In this document: positions 51,645 through 61,700 of the stretch, in pieces
Layout: the number at the start of each line of letters is the position of its first letter
Position numbering within the stretch: position 1 is the stretch's first letter
DNA from: Terebella lapidaria
Lineage: Eukaryota > Annelida > Polychaeta > Terebellida > Terebellidae
Reading direction: 5' to 3'
Length of the DNA: 64,000 bases
Assembly (NCBI GenBank): GCA_949152475.1
Contig: OX424555.1
Coordinates: 73,919,499 to 73,983,498 of the forward strand
Translations under genes and position numbers: made by a program
The notes under the pieces: generated by a model
Databases searched by the model: none
The model's input: only the letters and a program-made list of their open reading frames with translations
Told to the model about the DNA's origin: nothing

Positions 51645-52437
51645 TGTGACAGTTGTGGGTGGGGCGAAATTAACCACACGTGGGTTCCTTTTTTTCTAAT
51701 TTATTTCGTCAGAATAAACCCTGCAATGTGTATAAACAACATATGTATAACCCGTGAATAAACCGTGACAATGCAGTACATGTAGATGCCAATTTCATAA
51801 AATTCCAACAACAGTAATTCAACATAGTACCAAGTAACATGTAACAGCTACCTACCCAGCGAATAGTGACAGTAACAGCAAATAATATGACCGTATGTTC
51901 AAGGAGAACATGAACGTTTGCCTGCAACCAAAACTATATAAATGAACGTTTGTACAATACCAACGGAATAATGAAGAATTCACGCAAATTCAAACCAACT
52001 GCAATGATTGAAAATCATTCCCTCCACAATAAAGCGTTTTGACAAACAAATGCATTCTGAATGACAGAAATGCAACGTATTAACAGCCAAATATTATAAA
52101 TGAACACTCACCTTGGAATCTGTCGATTCACACAATAAATAAATGTCAGAGTTCCAATGTTCTCGATGTTCAAGATCCCAATAGCGTATGTCGAGTTCCC
52201 ATCAGCGGTCGGCTACATGTGAATACTGACCAGAATACTGCACCGGCTTTTATTAGACAGCAGGCGCGCCAGTTGTACAACTTCACTCGACGCCGCGTGC
52301 GCGTCTCGACTCGTGTCCAACCCGAGACAATACCTGTGGAGGGCAGCTACGACTCGCCGGGCCCAACCCCAAAACTGGCCGACCCGAGTACAAAAAGTAC
52401 AAGGAGTCCAAGGACCTTAAAATATGTCCCTGCTACA
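51645..52437 (-). repeat. 3' LTR of the Ty3/gypsy element
   Basis: 793 bp, bounded by TG...CA on either strand (plus-strand ends TGTGACAG and CTGCTACA). CpG-rich in 52240-52370. Same length as the 5' LTR. Confidence 0.95.
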
Positions 52438-52478
52438 TACACCCTCCCAAGATGAAAATGGCGTCCCGACATTTTACC

Positions 52479-55400
52479 TTACATCCCATGGATGATCTGC
52501 AAAATACTGTCTCGAGCATCGTCCTTTGAAAGTATACCCCTGGTTACCAAAGACGTCATGTAGTTGGCCTTCTCAAACCAACTAGAACCCTCTCGGATTT
52601 GTACCATTCCAGAAACACCTGGAGAATACCTATCTGGTGGTTTTGTTGTTCTGTTCGATCTTCTGGGTGGCACTGGTGGACGAACAGGAGCCGGAGGTGG
52701 AGGCAGCGCAACTGGTGATGGTGGTGGAGGCAACTGGCGATCTTCGATCGGACCTGTCTCAATTTCTGGTGCCTGAGCAGGAACATCTTCAGTTGTCTCG
52801 TCACCTACCTTACGTTCGGCAGGCAAGAATATGAAAGAATCTTCATCACTGCTATCACCATCCATCACTTCCTCCTCCCCCTGATCCAGAGACACTGGTG
52901 GGTCCACCTCGGACTCAACTGCAGGATCACTACCAGAGAAACTAGAAATTGGCAACTCACCTATAGGCAAAAGCATGTTTCGATGGAGGGTTTTGATGGG
53001 TCCTTGACCATCTTCTCTTTGGATCTCAAACACAGGGATATCTTCGTTAGGTTTCCTAATTACTACGTAGGGATCCGATTCCCACTTGTCCGCAATTTTA
53101 TGCTTACCTTCAAAGACGACACGTCTCAGAAGCACACGGTCATTTTCCTGCAGAACAGAACCACGTATACGTCTATCATAATTACCTTTTTGTCGCTCTT
53201 GTGATTTCCGTGCATGTTGCGAGGTCAGTTGATAAGCACTTTCCAACTTATCCTTCAGGTCCTGAATATACTCATCATATGTCTTACCGGAAGGCATGTT
53301 TGCGAGACCAAAGGTGACGTCAAGAGCTAACCGTGGCTTACGTCCAAACATGAGGAAATAAGGTGAAAACCTGGTTGTTTCATGTCTGGTGCTGTTGTAA
53401 GCATGTACTAACGCTCCGAGATGATCTTTCCATGCAGCCTTTTCTGAAGGTTCCAGGGTACCCAACATACCTAATAAAGTCCTGTTCATTCGTTCACACT
53501 GGCCATTACCCATGGGGTGATATGGCGTTGTTCTAGACCTTGAAATACCAGCAAGTTCACATAGATCTTTCATCAACTTACTCTCGAAGTTCGTACCTTG
53601 ATCACTGTGGATCCGTTTAGGCAGACCATAATGTACGACAAAGTTGTTGAAGAAAGCACTCGCTGTAGTTTTCGCGGTCATGTTCTTGGTTGGCACAGCG
53701 ACAGCATACTTAGTAAACAGGTCTGTAATAACTAAAATATGTTGAAACCCACCTTTGGATTTTTCCAGCGTCAAGAAGTCCATAGATACCAACTCCAATG
53801 GCTCCGAGGTACTTATGCTTACCATAGGCGCACGCTCACTGCAGGGACTTTTCCGTTTCACACAACGCTCACAATTACCTACCCAAGTTTCCACATCCCT
53901 GGCCATCCTTGGCCAGTAGAACCGTTCTTTGAGAACACTTAAAGTACGGTCCCTTCCCGGATGTCCAACATCATTGTGAGCACCCGTAATAGCATCCTTC
54001 ACAAACCTTGGAGGCAACACAATTTGAAACCGATCTTCATCATCTACCTGCAACTTCCTGTAAACGACACCACTCCTCAGGACCATACGGTTAAAATCCC
54101 GGATCAGAACTTTATTGTGATGATTCTCTAGGTGTCTTACCTTTGGTTGCTGTCGATTCAGGATACATCGCCGAATGTAGGAAATATCTGCATCCTCATC
54201 CTGTCGCACACGCCAAATTCTGGGATTACTCACCTCAGAATCATCTTGGTCCTCTAAATCCTCGTAGCAAGATATCGTATGGATGTAAGCTATTCTGGTT
54301 AGCTTACATAAAGCCTTGATGGAATCTTCCTTCAGCAGTACATACCCATCATCTTCATGCACCCGAGATAGTATATCAGCATCCGTGTTTACCTTACCTG
54401 GCCTATACTTGATTGAAAAGTTGTATGCAGCTAATGCTGCCATCCAGCGATGTCCAGTGGCGTCTAGTTTCGCAGTTGTGGTTACATATGTGAGGGGGTT
54501 ATTATCAGTATATACCTCAAACCTGTTCCCATACAAATACTCGTGGAACTTATCCACTATGGCCCATTTCAACGCCAAATATTCCATCTTATGAGCTGGG
54601 TAATGCTGTTCCGATTTCCGTAACCCACGACTTGCATAACTTATAACACGTAACTGACCTTCCTGTCGCTGATAAAGGACAGCTCCCAGTCCTGATCCAG
54701 ATGCATCAGTATGCAACTCGAACGGGAGTGCATAGTCGGCATATGCCAATACTGGTGGCAACGTTAACTTGTCAATCAGTGTGTTGAAAGCCTTTGCTTG
54801 ATCGTCTCCCCAATGCCATGGTACAGGAGCTTTCTTTAGCTTACCTTTCCGTTTGTCCCCGAGCAGGTCATTCAGTGGTTTCGCAATGTGAGAAAAATGT
54901 TCCACATACCTGCGATAATAGCCTGCAAACCCTAGAAATTTCTGCAATTCCTTTCGGTTGGTGGGTGCTTTCCATTTCCGGATGGTATCTATCTTTTCAG
55001 GGTCAGTTTCCACTCCTGCAGCCGAGACAACGTGACCTAGGTACTTTACCTTCTCTTGACAGAAGTGACACTTGGCTGGTCCAAGCATCATACCACTCTC
55101 CTGCACTCTGGTAAATACCTGTTCTAGACGATGGATGTGTTCCTCAAATGTCCTCGAGAACACGATAATGTCGTCCAAGTATATGACACAAATTTTGTTG
55201 TTTAACTCACCAAAACATTCCTGCATCAACCGTTGATATGTTGCAGGGCTATTAGTCAACCCAAATGGCATGCGATTCCACTCATACAAACCCAAATTCC
55301 CGACAGAGAAAGCGGTTCGTTCCTTGTGTTCTTCCAGCATCTCTACTTGATGGTATCCAGATTTCATATCTAATACAGAGAAATACTTAGACCCGGACAG

Positions 55401-56114
55401 ATAATCCAATGTTTCTTCTATACGCGGCAATGCAAAGGCATCCTTGATAGTCAACTGGTTCAGCTTTCTATAATCCACACACATCCTAAGGGTACCATTC
55501 TTTTTCCTTACCAGTACCACATTGGAACTCCAGGGACTATGAGACTTCCGGATTATGTTGGAATCCAGTAATTGTTTCAGATGTAATCTCACCTCGTCAT
55601 ACATAGCTGGTGGGATCCTTCTTGACCGGTCTTTAAAGGGTCGATCATCCTTGAGATTAATGGAATGTTTTACTAGATCCGTGTAACCTACCTTGTCTTC
55701 AGTGGAGAAAACAGGTTGCCATTTATTCAAGAATTCCAGTAACTCACCTTTCTGACCTTGGTCCAAACTGTCAGAGACATTGAAAGAAATATCTGAGGCT
55801 TTACCTTGCACTGAACAAGCTGGTGCAGTGTTCCCCGGTAGGTCCTCTGGAACACACCAGTGCAGTTCACACAGTACCTTGCTCACAGTAGACACAGTAG
55901 AGCCTGTATCCAACAAAGCTTGACACAACTTACCACTCACCGTTATCGGAGACTCATTAGCATGACCAATTAAGTTTTCAGGTACACAGCTCTTGGGGCT
56001 CTTACCTCTGAAGCCTATCGACTGCCCCTGGGGATAGACTTGTTGGAGTTTAAATTCTTCAGGTTCACTCGGCATCCAGCCCTCATGTGTCCAAACTGTC
56101 CACATCTCCAACAT
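52479..56114 (-). CDS. Retrotransposon pol polyprotein (protease, RT, RNase H, integrase)
   Basis: A 1211-residue frame. In order: an aspartic protease motif LLDTGS (near residue 68); reverse transcriptase with CVDYRKLN, FSVLDMKSGYHQV, RMPFGLTNSP and the catalytic YLDD (near 312); RNase H (FELHTDASGSGLGAVLYQ); an integrase HHCC zinc finger (GHPGRDRTLSVLKERFYWPR followed by CERC); the integrase core (SMDFL, HSDQGTNFE, PYHPMGNGQCERMNR); a GPY/F-like module; and a proline-rich tail. RT-RNaseH-integrase order places it in Ty3/gypsy. It overlaps the 3' end of gag by 100 bases in a different frame, consistent with the programmed ribosomal frameshift this family is known to use. It would supply the enzymes for reverse transcription and integration. 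Confidence 0.97.
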   Translation of the reverse strand: MLEMWTVWTHEGWMPSEPEEFKLQQVYPQGQSIGFRGKSPKSCVPENLIGHANESPITVSGKLCQALLDTGSTVSTVSKVLCELHWCVPEDLPGNTAPACSVQGKASDISFNVSDSLDQGQKGELLEFLNKWQPVFSTEDKVGYTDLVKHSINLKDDRPFKDRSRRIPPAMYDEVRLHLKQLLDSNIIRKSHSPWSSNVVLVRKKNGTLRMCVDYRKLNQLTIKDAFALPRIEETLDYLSGSKYFSVLDMKSGYHQVEMLEEHKERTAFSVGNLGLYEWNRMPFGLTNSPATYQRLMQECFGELNNKICVIYLDDIIVFSRTFEEHIHRLEQVFTRVQESGMMLGPAKCHFCQEKVKYLGHVVSAAGVETDPEKIDTIRKWKAPTNRKELQKFLGFAGYYRRYVEHFSHIAKPLNDLLGDKRKGKLKKAPVPWHWGDDQAKAFNTLIDKLTLPPVLAYADYALPFELHTDASGSGLGAVLYQRQEGQLRVISYASRGLRKSEQHYPAHKMEYLALKWAIVDKFHEYLYGNRFEVYTDNNPLTYVTTTAKLDATGHRWMAALAAYNFSIKYRPGKVNTDADILSRVHEDDGYVLLKEDSIKALCKLTRIAYIHTISCYEDLEDQDDSEVSNPRIWRVRQDEDADISYIRRCILNRQQPKVRHLENHHNKVLIRDFNRMVLRSGVVYRKLQVDDEDRFQIVLPPRFVKDAITGAHNDVGHPGRDRTLSVLKERFYWPRMARDVETWVGNCERCVKRKSPCSERAPMVSISTSEPLELVSMDFLTLEKSKGGFQHILVITDLFTKYAVAVPTKNMTAKTTASAFFNNFVVHYGLPKRIHSDQGTNFESKLMKDLCELAGISRSRTTPYHPMGNGQCERMNRTLLGMLGTLEPSEKAAWKDHLGALVHAYNSTRHETTRFSPYFLMFGRKPRLALDVTFGLANMPSGKTYDEYIQDLKDKLESAYQLTSQHARKSQERQKGNYDRRIRGSVLQENDRVLLRRVVFEGKHKIADKWESDPYVVIRKPNEDIPVFEIQREDGQGPIKTLHRNMLLPIGELPISSFSGSDPAVESEVDPPVSLDQGEEEVMDGDSSDEDSFIFLPAERKVGDETTEDVPAQAPEIETGPIEDRQLPPPPSPVALPPPPAPVRPPVPPRRSNRTTKPPDRYSPGVSGMVQIREGSSWFEKANYMTSLVTRGILSKDDARDSILQIIHGM

Positions 56115-57085
56115 TGAGGCTCACCTTGCTCGTTGTATTCCCGTTTTGGCAAAGAATCGTCGTCCTCAATTTGTTTGTCACCAACATACTCACGTTGTTG
56201 CTTCTGTGACCTATTGGAGGAGTTTCGCCATGGTTTGCTGTTAAATTGTTTCTGCAGCTTGTCAAGTTTACCTGTCAGACTACACAACATACCTTTCAAA
56301 TCGTCTGGATCCTGATCGTCATTAACAGAAGTCATGACCTGAGAAGCTTTACCTTTAGTATTGGGCGTAGCTTTCTTCAAGGCAACCATGTCATACTCTA
56401 GTCGCCGGATCTCAATCTTTAGTCTGTCATAGTCTAAAATGTTGTCATACTTATGACCAGAACGTGCTTTCAAATCCTCGTGCAATCCAGCCCAAAACTG
56501 CGATCTGAGCGTGTCGTTAGACTCGTCGTGTTCCACATGTCCTTGTTTCAAGGCCTTGTCAAAGATGTCCTCAAGACGGCAGCTCCACCTGGCGACGTCC
56601 TCATCCTCGTGTTGTCGTGCGCCATAAAACTGTGCGAGCAAATTCTGACTTGCCTCCACAACACCAAAAACACAATCCAACTTACCCAAGATCACAGATA
56701 GATCTGCACCTGGTCCAAGTCTCATCACTATACGTCCTGCCTCCCCTTTGAGAGATCTACGGATAGCCTGAGCAATTATAGCACTAGAGTAATTACCTTC
56801 TTTCTGCAGACATTGTACTTCATACTTCCACAAGTCATATGACGTATCACCTTTACTAGCAGGATCACCAGAAAACGTAGATAACCTAGGTACATAATTC
56901 CCATATTTACCCGACAGCTCGACGTCCTCCTTTTTAACCTGTGGTTGTAACGGACCACCTGTACTTGCCACATACTGCTGCATCCACGCAGTTAGATCAG
57001 CTGGAGTGTCGGCCTTAGGTTTCACTCCCATCTCCTTCAGAGTGTCCACTAGCTTAGCTACCTCATCTGCGGATAACTCAGCCAT
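56015..57085 (-). CDS. Retrotransposon gag, PNMA-like capsid with zinc knuckle
   Basis: A 356-residue frame starting MAELSADEV. The middle part (LSTFSGDPASKGDTSYDLWKYEV, then IRRSLKGEAGRIV and LDCVFG) has the pattern of the gag capsid domain shared by gypsy-type elements and the vertebrate PNMA genes derived from them; this is by recall, not alignment. A CCHC zinc knuckle, CWRCGQFGHMRAGC, lies at about residues 325-338. Gag forms the capsid and binds element RNA. Its 3' end overlaps the start of pol. Confidence 0.9.
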   Translation of the reverse strand: MAELSADEVAKLVDTLKEMGVKPKADTPADLTAWMQQYVASTGGPLQPQVKKEDVELSGKYGNYVPRLSTFSGDPASKGDTSYDLWKYEVQCLQKEGNYSSAIIAQAIRRSLKGEAGRIVMRLGPGADLSVILGKLDCVFGVVEASQNLLAQFYGARQHEDEDVARWSCRLEDIFDKALKQGHVEHDESNDTLRSQFWAGLHEDLKARSGHKYDNILDYDRLKIEIRRLEYDMVALKKATPNTKGKASQVMTSVNDDQDPDDLKGMLCSLTGKLDKLQKQFNSKPWRNSSNRSQKQQREYVGDKQIEDDDSLPKREYNEQGEPQCWRCGQFGHMRAGCRVNLKNLNSNKSIPRGSR

Positions 57086-57978
57086 TCTGTCGCCCTGTAC
57101 GTCCCAATTATACCCTATATATCCTATACAAATTTGGAAAGGTTACCAAAACACCAAATTGATTCGGGAAGATATCCAATCAACAAATATACAAAATCAA
57201 CTATCAAAAATGACCAATATGAGAAATACGACAATGAAAACTACCAACTATGAACTAGCTAACCGACAAACTACCAACGACAGCTAGCAACTACTCTATC
57301 GACTACCAAACTACATGCTAACACATTAAAAACACTGCATTATATATACCACATTGCGTTTCAGGGTTGATCAATATCAATCAATAATCACATTTTCAAT
57401 AGTAACTTCTCAATATACAATCTCAATAGGTTTGGTAAAATACAAATATTACACCGTCAAATCACATGATCAAAACGACCAGAGAAAATGTACAAAATAT
57501 TTGGACACAGCCACAAATGCAAAATTTCACTGCAAAATTTCACATTATTCTCTAGACCACAAACTGACCAGTCCAATTCCACAATACACAGTTAAAACGT
57601 TAAGCCAGATCAGGCCAACGAAACAGTGAGTTCACATGGTACCTGCGTGCTTGTGTAAAAGCGGGGTCATATACGCGAGGCTTGCTTACGCGAAGCTTGT
57701 GTACGCGGGCTTGTCTGTGCGTGTCCTGTATACGTGAGCGAAGCACTGTTGCCGTCCCACGGAGAAGCGAGGAGTCGTCCCGCGAAGAGGTGAAGCGTAG
57801 CGGCGATCACCAGTACTCACGGCCGTCAGTTGTCTGTCACGCCGCGTGTCGCTGCATCACTCGCCAGCCAAAGACCATGTACACCGGCGGTTGTCGGGTG
57901 TACGGAGATCACGCGACTCAATCCGGGCGTCTGTTGAAATCACTCTGCTGGGGCTGACATCACCGTATTGGGCGCCAT
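57086..57978 (-). other. Retrotransposon leader between 5' LTR and gag
   Basis: About 890 bases with the primer-binding site at its LTR edge and a CpG-rich portion at 57650-57950. It would be the untranslated leader and would include packaging signals by family analogy. No gene was seen. Confidence 0.7.
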
Positions 57979-58771
57979 TGTGACAGTTGTGGGTGGGGCG
58001 AAATTAACCACACGTGGGTTCCTTTTTTTCTAATTTATTTCGTCAGAATAAACCCTGCAATGTGTATAAACAACATATGTATAACCCGTGAATAAACCGT
58101 GACAATGCAGTACATGTAGATGACAATTTCATAAAATTCCAACAACAGTAATTCAACATAGTACCAAGTAACATGTAACAGCTACCTACCCAGCGAATAG
58201 TGACAGTAACAGCAAATAATATGACCGTATGTTCAAGGAGAACATGAACGTTTGCCTGCAACCAAAACTATATAAATGAACGTTTGTACAATACCAACGG
58301 AATAATGAAGAATTCACGCAAATTCAAACCAACTGCAATGATTGAAAATCATTCCCTCCACAATAAAGCGTTTTGACAAACAAATGCATTCTGAATGACA
58401 GAAATGCAACGTATTAACAGCCAAATATTATAAATGAACACTCACCTTGGAATCTGTCGATTCACACAATAAATAAATGTCAGAGTTCCAATGTTCTCGA
58501 TGTTCAAGATCCCAATAGCGTATGTCGAGATCCCATCAGCGGTCGGCTACATGTGAATACTGACCAGAATACTGCACCGGCTTTTATTAGACAGCAGGCG
58601 CGCCAGTTGTACAACTTCACTCGACGCCGCGTGCGCGTCTCGACTCGTGTCCAACCCGAGACAATACCTGTGGAGGGCAGCTACGACTCGCCGGGCCCAA
58701 CCCCAAAACTGGCCGACCCGAGTACAAAAAGTACAAGGAGTCCAAGGACCTTAAAATATGTCCCTGCTACA
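57979..58771 (-). repeat. 5' LTR of the Ty3/gypsy element
   Basis: 793 bp, about two differences from the other LTR. It would carry the element promoter by family analogy. It is followed directly by the second TTTG target duplicate and satellite sequence. Confidence 0.95.
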
Positions 58772-61700
58772 TTTGGTGCGCAGAATCGATACTAAACGAT
58801 GGCGAAATGGTTGGTGGCATGGGATTACCATGATGGGCCAATCCGAATGAGATCTGCGCAAACTTGAGTACCTCAATCATGCGTAGTTGTTCTCATCTGA
58901 GGTCTTTGAGAGTTCTGGCTCCAAAAAAATGTCCTTTTGTCTGAAATTCCTTTGTGTCAGCATATCAGTAACTTGCTACACTCTTTTTGTCATGTGTCCA
59001 CAGAAGAAATATGAAAAATGTGAAATTGGTCATGTTTGAGATAAAATTGAAGCAACAGCACTGCGACACAATACCATGTGCAGTTAACCTGCATTCAACG
59101 GCTACACTTTTGCACAGTCACGTTCTGGCTGCCAGCTTGTCAAATTGTATTTGTGCCTATCCAGTACAGGGATGACGATTATACGAGTATATCCCCAAAG
59201 GGGATACATCAGATGAAAAAGTTGTCAGAGCTGGTATGAATCAGTGGGTGGTAATTACGCTAAATCGACAATGAGAGCTTGTAGACACCAGTAAAACTAA
59301 CGTAGGTGTGCTGATTCCAGGATATGTGTGACGCATCATCTATAATACGGCATGAATAGAAATATTCTTGAAATATTGAGAGGTTTACAGTAACAATACA
59401 TTATATTGTGTACACATTTGTCCATTTGTGGATGGCTTAAGATAATATTTATATCAGCATTCATTAGAAAAAGGTTTATTAAAATTACACAAGTATTCAA
59501 CTGAATTTCAAATGGAATACGTCAATTTGCTTACTTGTTAGAAAAGAGTTGATTATAAATTTATTCTAGAGCACTTTCTAGAATGAATAATGAACAATTT
59601 TCAGACCATTTTTCAGTATTGCTTCGCCTAATTTTATGAACAAAAAAAATTGTGGCATGCCATAGTATCGAATGCTCAGATAGGACAGTATGTGACAAAC
59701 GTACTCAGATAGGTATAATACAAGTACAAGTATTTTACTGTTAATATAATGCTCTGTTACCATGGATTCTATGGATCAAATTAGTCGATCCTGATCATGC
59801 GAATGCTGTTCAGTCTCGTTCGTCCAATACATATGTACAGCAATATGAACCAACAAGCACGGGAACCTCAAACATAATGTAATGTATCTAGATGATGAAA
59901 GAAGGAATCCATGATTACCAATATTCAAACATCAAAAGAACGTTATAGCATCAGAATGTCATCAAGTTATCAGATATATGATAATATATTGTATAATAGG
60001 GCCTGCAAGTCTCGTTTCATATATGTCGTAAAATGACGTATTTAGGTACGTAGTGGTGACAAACAATGCCACGTGGTCATTTTTGCTGATTTTGCTTGAC
60101 TTTAGAAGCACCATACAAAAAAATTATTAAGACTATTGTTACAATTCATTTTTTTCTCAATTACACATTTTGGGCAACATGACATAGTGGCGACTCCTTG
60201 CTTCTACTTAAGAGTTAATGTGCCTGCAAAATAGCGGATTACTTATTCATCGGTAGGCTTCAGATCATTGTGTTGCTTTTGGAATAAAGCTTCCACCGTG
60301 AACCACAGGGTATTAGCCTTGGTGTCATAATAAATCATAGTAAATCAAGAATACTTTCCCTAAAGGAATGTTTGGAGGGTGATGGTAAAGACCTCGTATA
60401 GGCACTCACATGGGGCAAGTTACGAGAAAACCAAAATAATGTCATGCTAATAGTATTAGTTATTCCACATGTTTGATGAGAACCCAGAGCACTTTTATGA
60501 GATAAATGCAAAAATCATGATATATTTGGTGCGCAGAATCGATACTAAACGATGGCGAAATGGTTGGTGGCATGGGATTACCATGATGGGCCAATCCGAA
60601 TGAGATCTGCGCAAACTTGAGTACCTCAATCATGCGTAGTTGTTCTCATCTGAGGTCTTTTAGAGTTCTGGCTCCAAAAAAAATGTCCTTTTGTCTGAAA
60701 TTCCTTTGTGTCAGCATATCAGTAACTTGCTACACTCTTTTTGTCATGTGTCCACAGAAGAAATATGAAAAATGTGAAATTGGTCATGTTTGAGATAAAA
60801 TTGAAGCAACAGCACTGCGACACAATACCATGTGCAGTTAACCTGCATTCAACGGCTACACTTTTGCACAGTCACGTTCTGGCTGCCAGCTTGTCAAATT
60901 GTATTTGTGCCTATCCAGTACAGGGATGACGATTATAGGAGTATATCCCCAAAGGGGATACATCAGATGAAAAAGTTGTCAGAGCTGGTATGAATCAGTG
61001 GGTGGTAATTACGCTAAATCGACAATGAGAGCTTGTAGACACCAGTAAAACTAACGTAGGTGTGCTGATTCCAGGATATGTGTGACGCATCATCTATAAT
61101 ACGGCATGAATAGAAATATTCTTGATATATTGAGAGGTTTACAGTAACAATACATTATATTGTGTACACATTTGTCCATTTGTGGATGGCTTAAGATAAT
61201 ATTTATATCAGCATTCATTAGAAAAAGGTTTATTAAAATTACACAAGTATTCAACTGAATTTCAAATGGAATACGTCAATTTGCTTACTTGTTAGAAAAG
61301 AGTTGATTATAAATTTATTCTAGAGCACTTTCTAGAATGAATAATGAACAATTTTCAGACCATTTTTCAGTATTGCTTCGCCTAATTTTATGAACAAAAA
61401 AAATTGTGGCATGCCATAGTATCGAATGCTCAGATAGGACAGTATGTGACAAACGTACTCAGATAGGTATAATACAAGTACAAGTATTTTACTGTTAATA
61501 TAATGCTCTGTTACCATGGATTCTATGGATCAAATTAGTCAATCCTGATCATGCGAATGCTGTTCAGTCTCGTTCGTCCAATACATATGTACAGCAATAT
61601 GAACCAACAAGCACGGGAACCTCAAACATAATGTAATGTATCTAGATGATGAAAGAAGGAATCCATGATTACCAATATTCAAACATCAAAAGAACGTTAT

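Larger units (their letters stand above)
51645..58771 (-). mobile_element. Ty3/gypsy LTR retrotransposon, whole-looking and young
   Basis: This 7127-bp element has 793-bp LTRs that differ at about two positions, a 4-bp target duplication TTTG (51641-51644 and 58772-58775), and gag and pol reading frames on the minus strand. It inserted into satellite unit 2; units 3 and 4 show the empty site. A primer-binding site candidate (TGGCGCCCAATACGG on the minus strand, about 57963-57977) lies next to the 5' LTR and starts like tRNA-Lys-type sites. A purine-rich tract (GGGAGGGTGTA, minus strand) abuts the 3' LTR. No envelope gene was found. Both frames look whole, with no obvious breaks. The near-identical LTRs indicate a very recent insertion. 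Confidence 0.95.
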
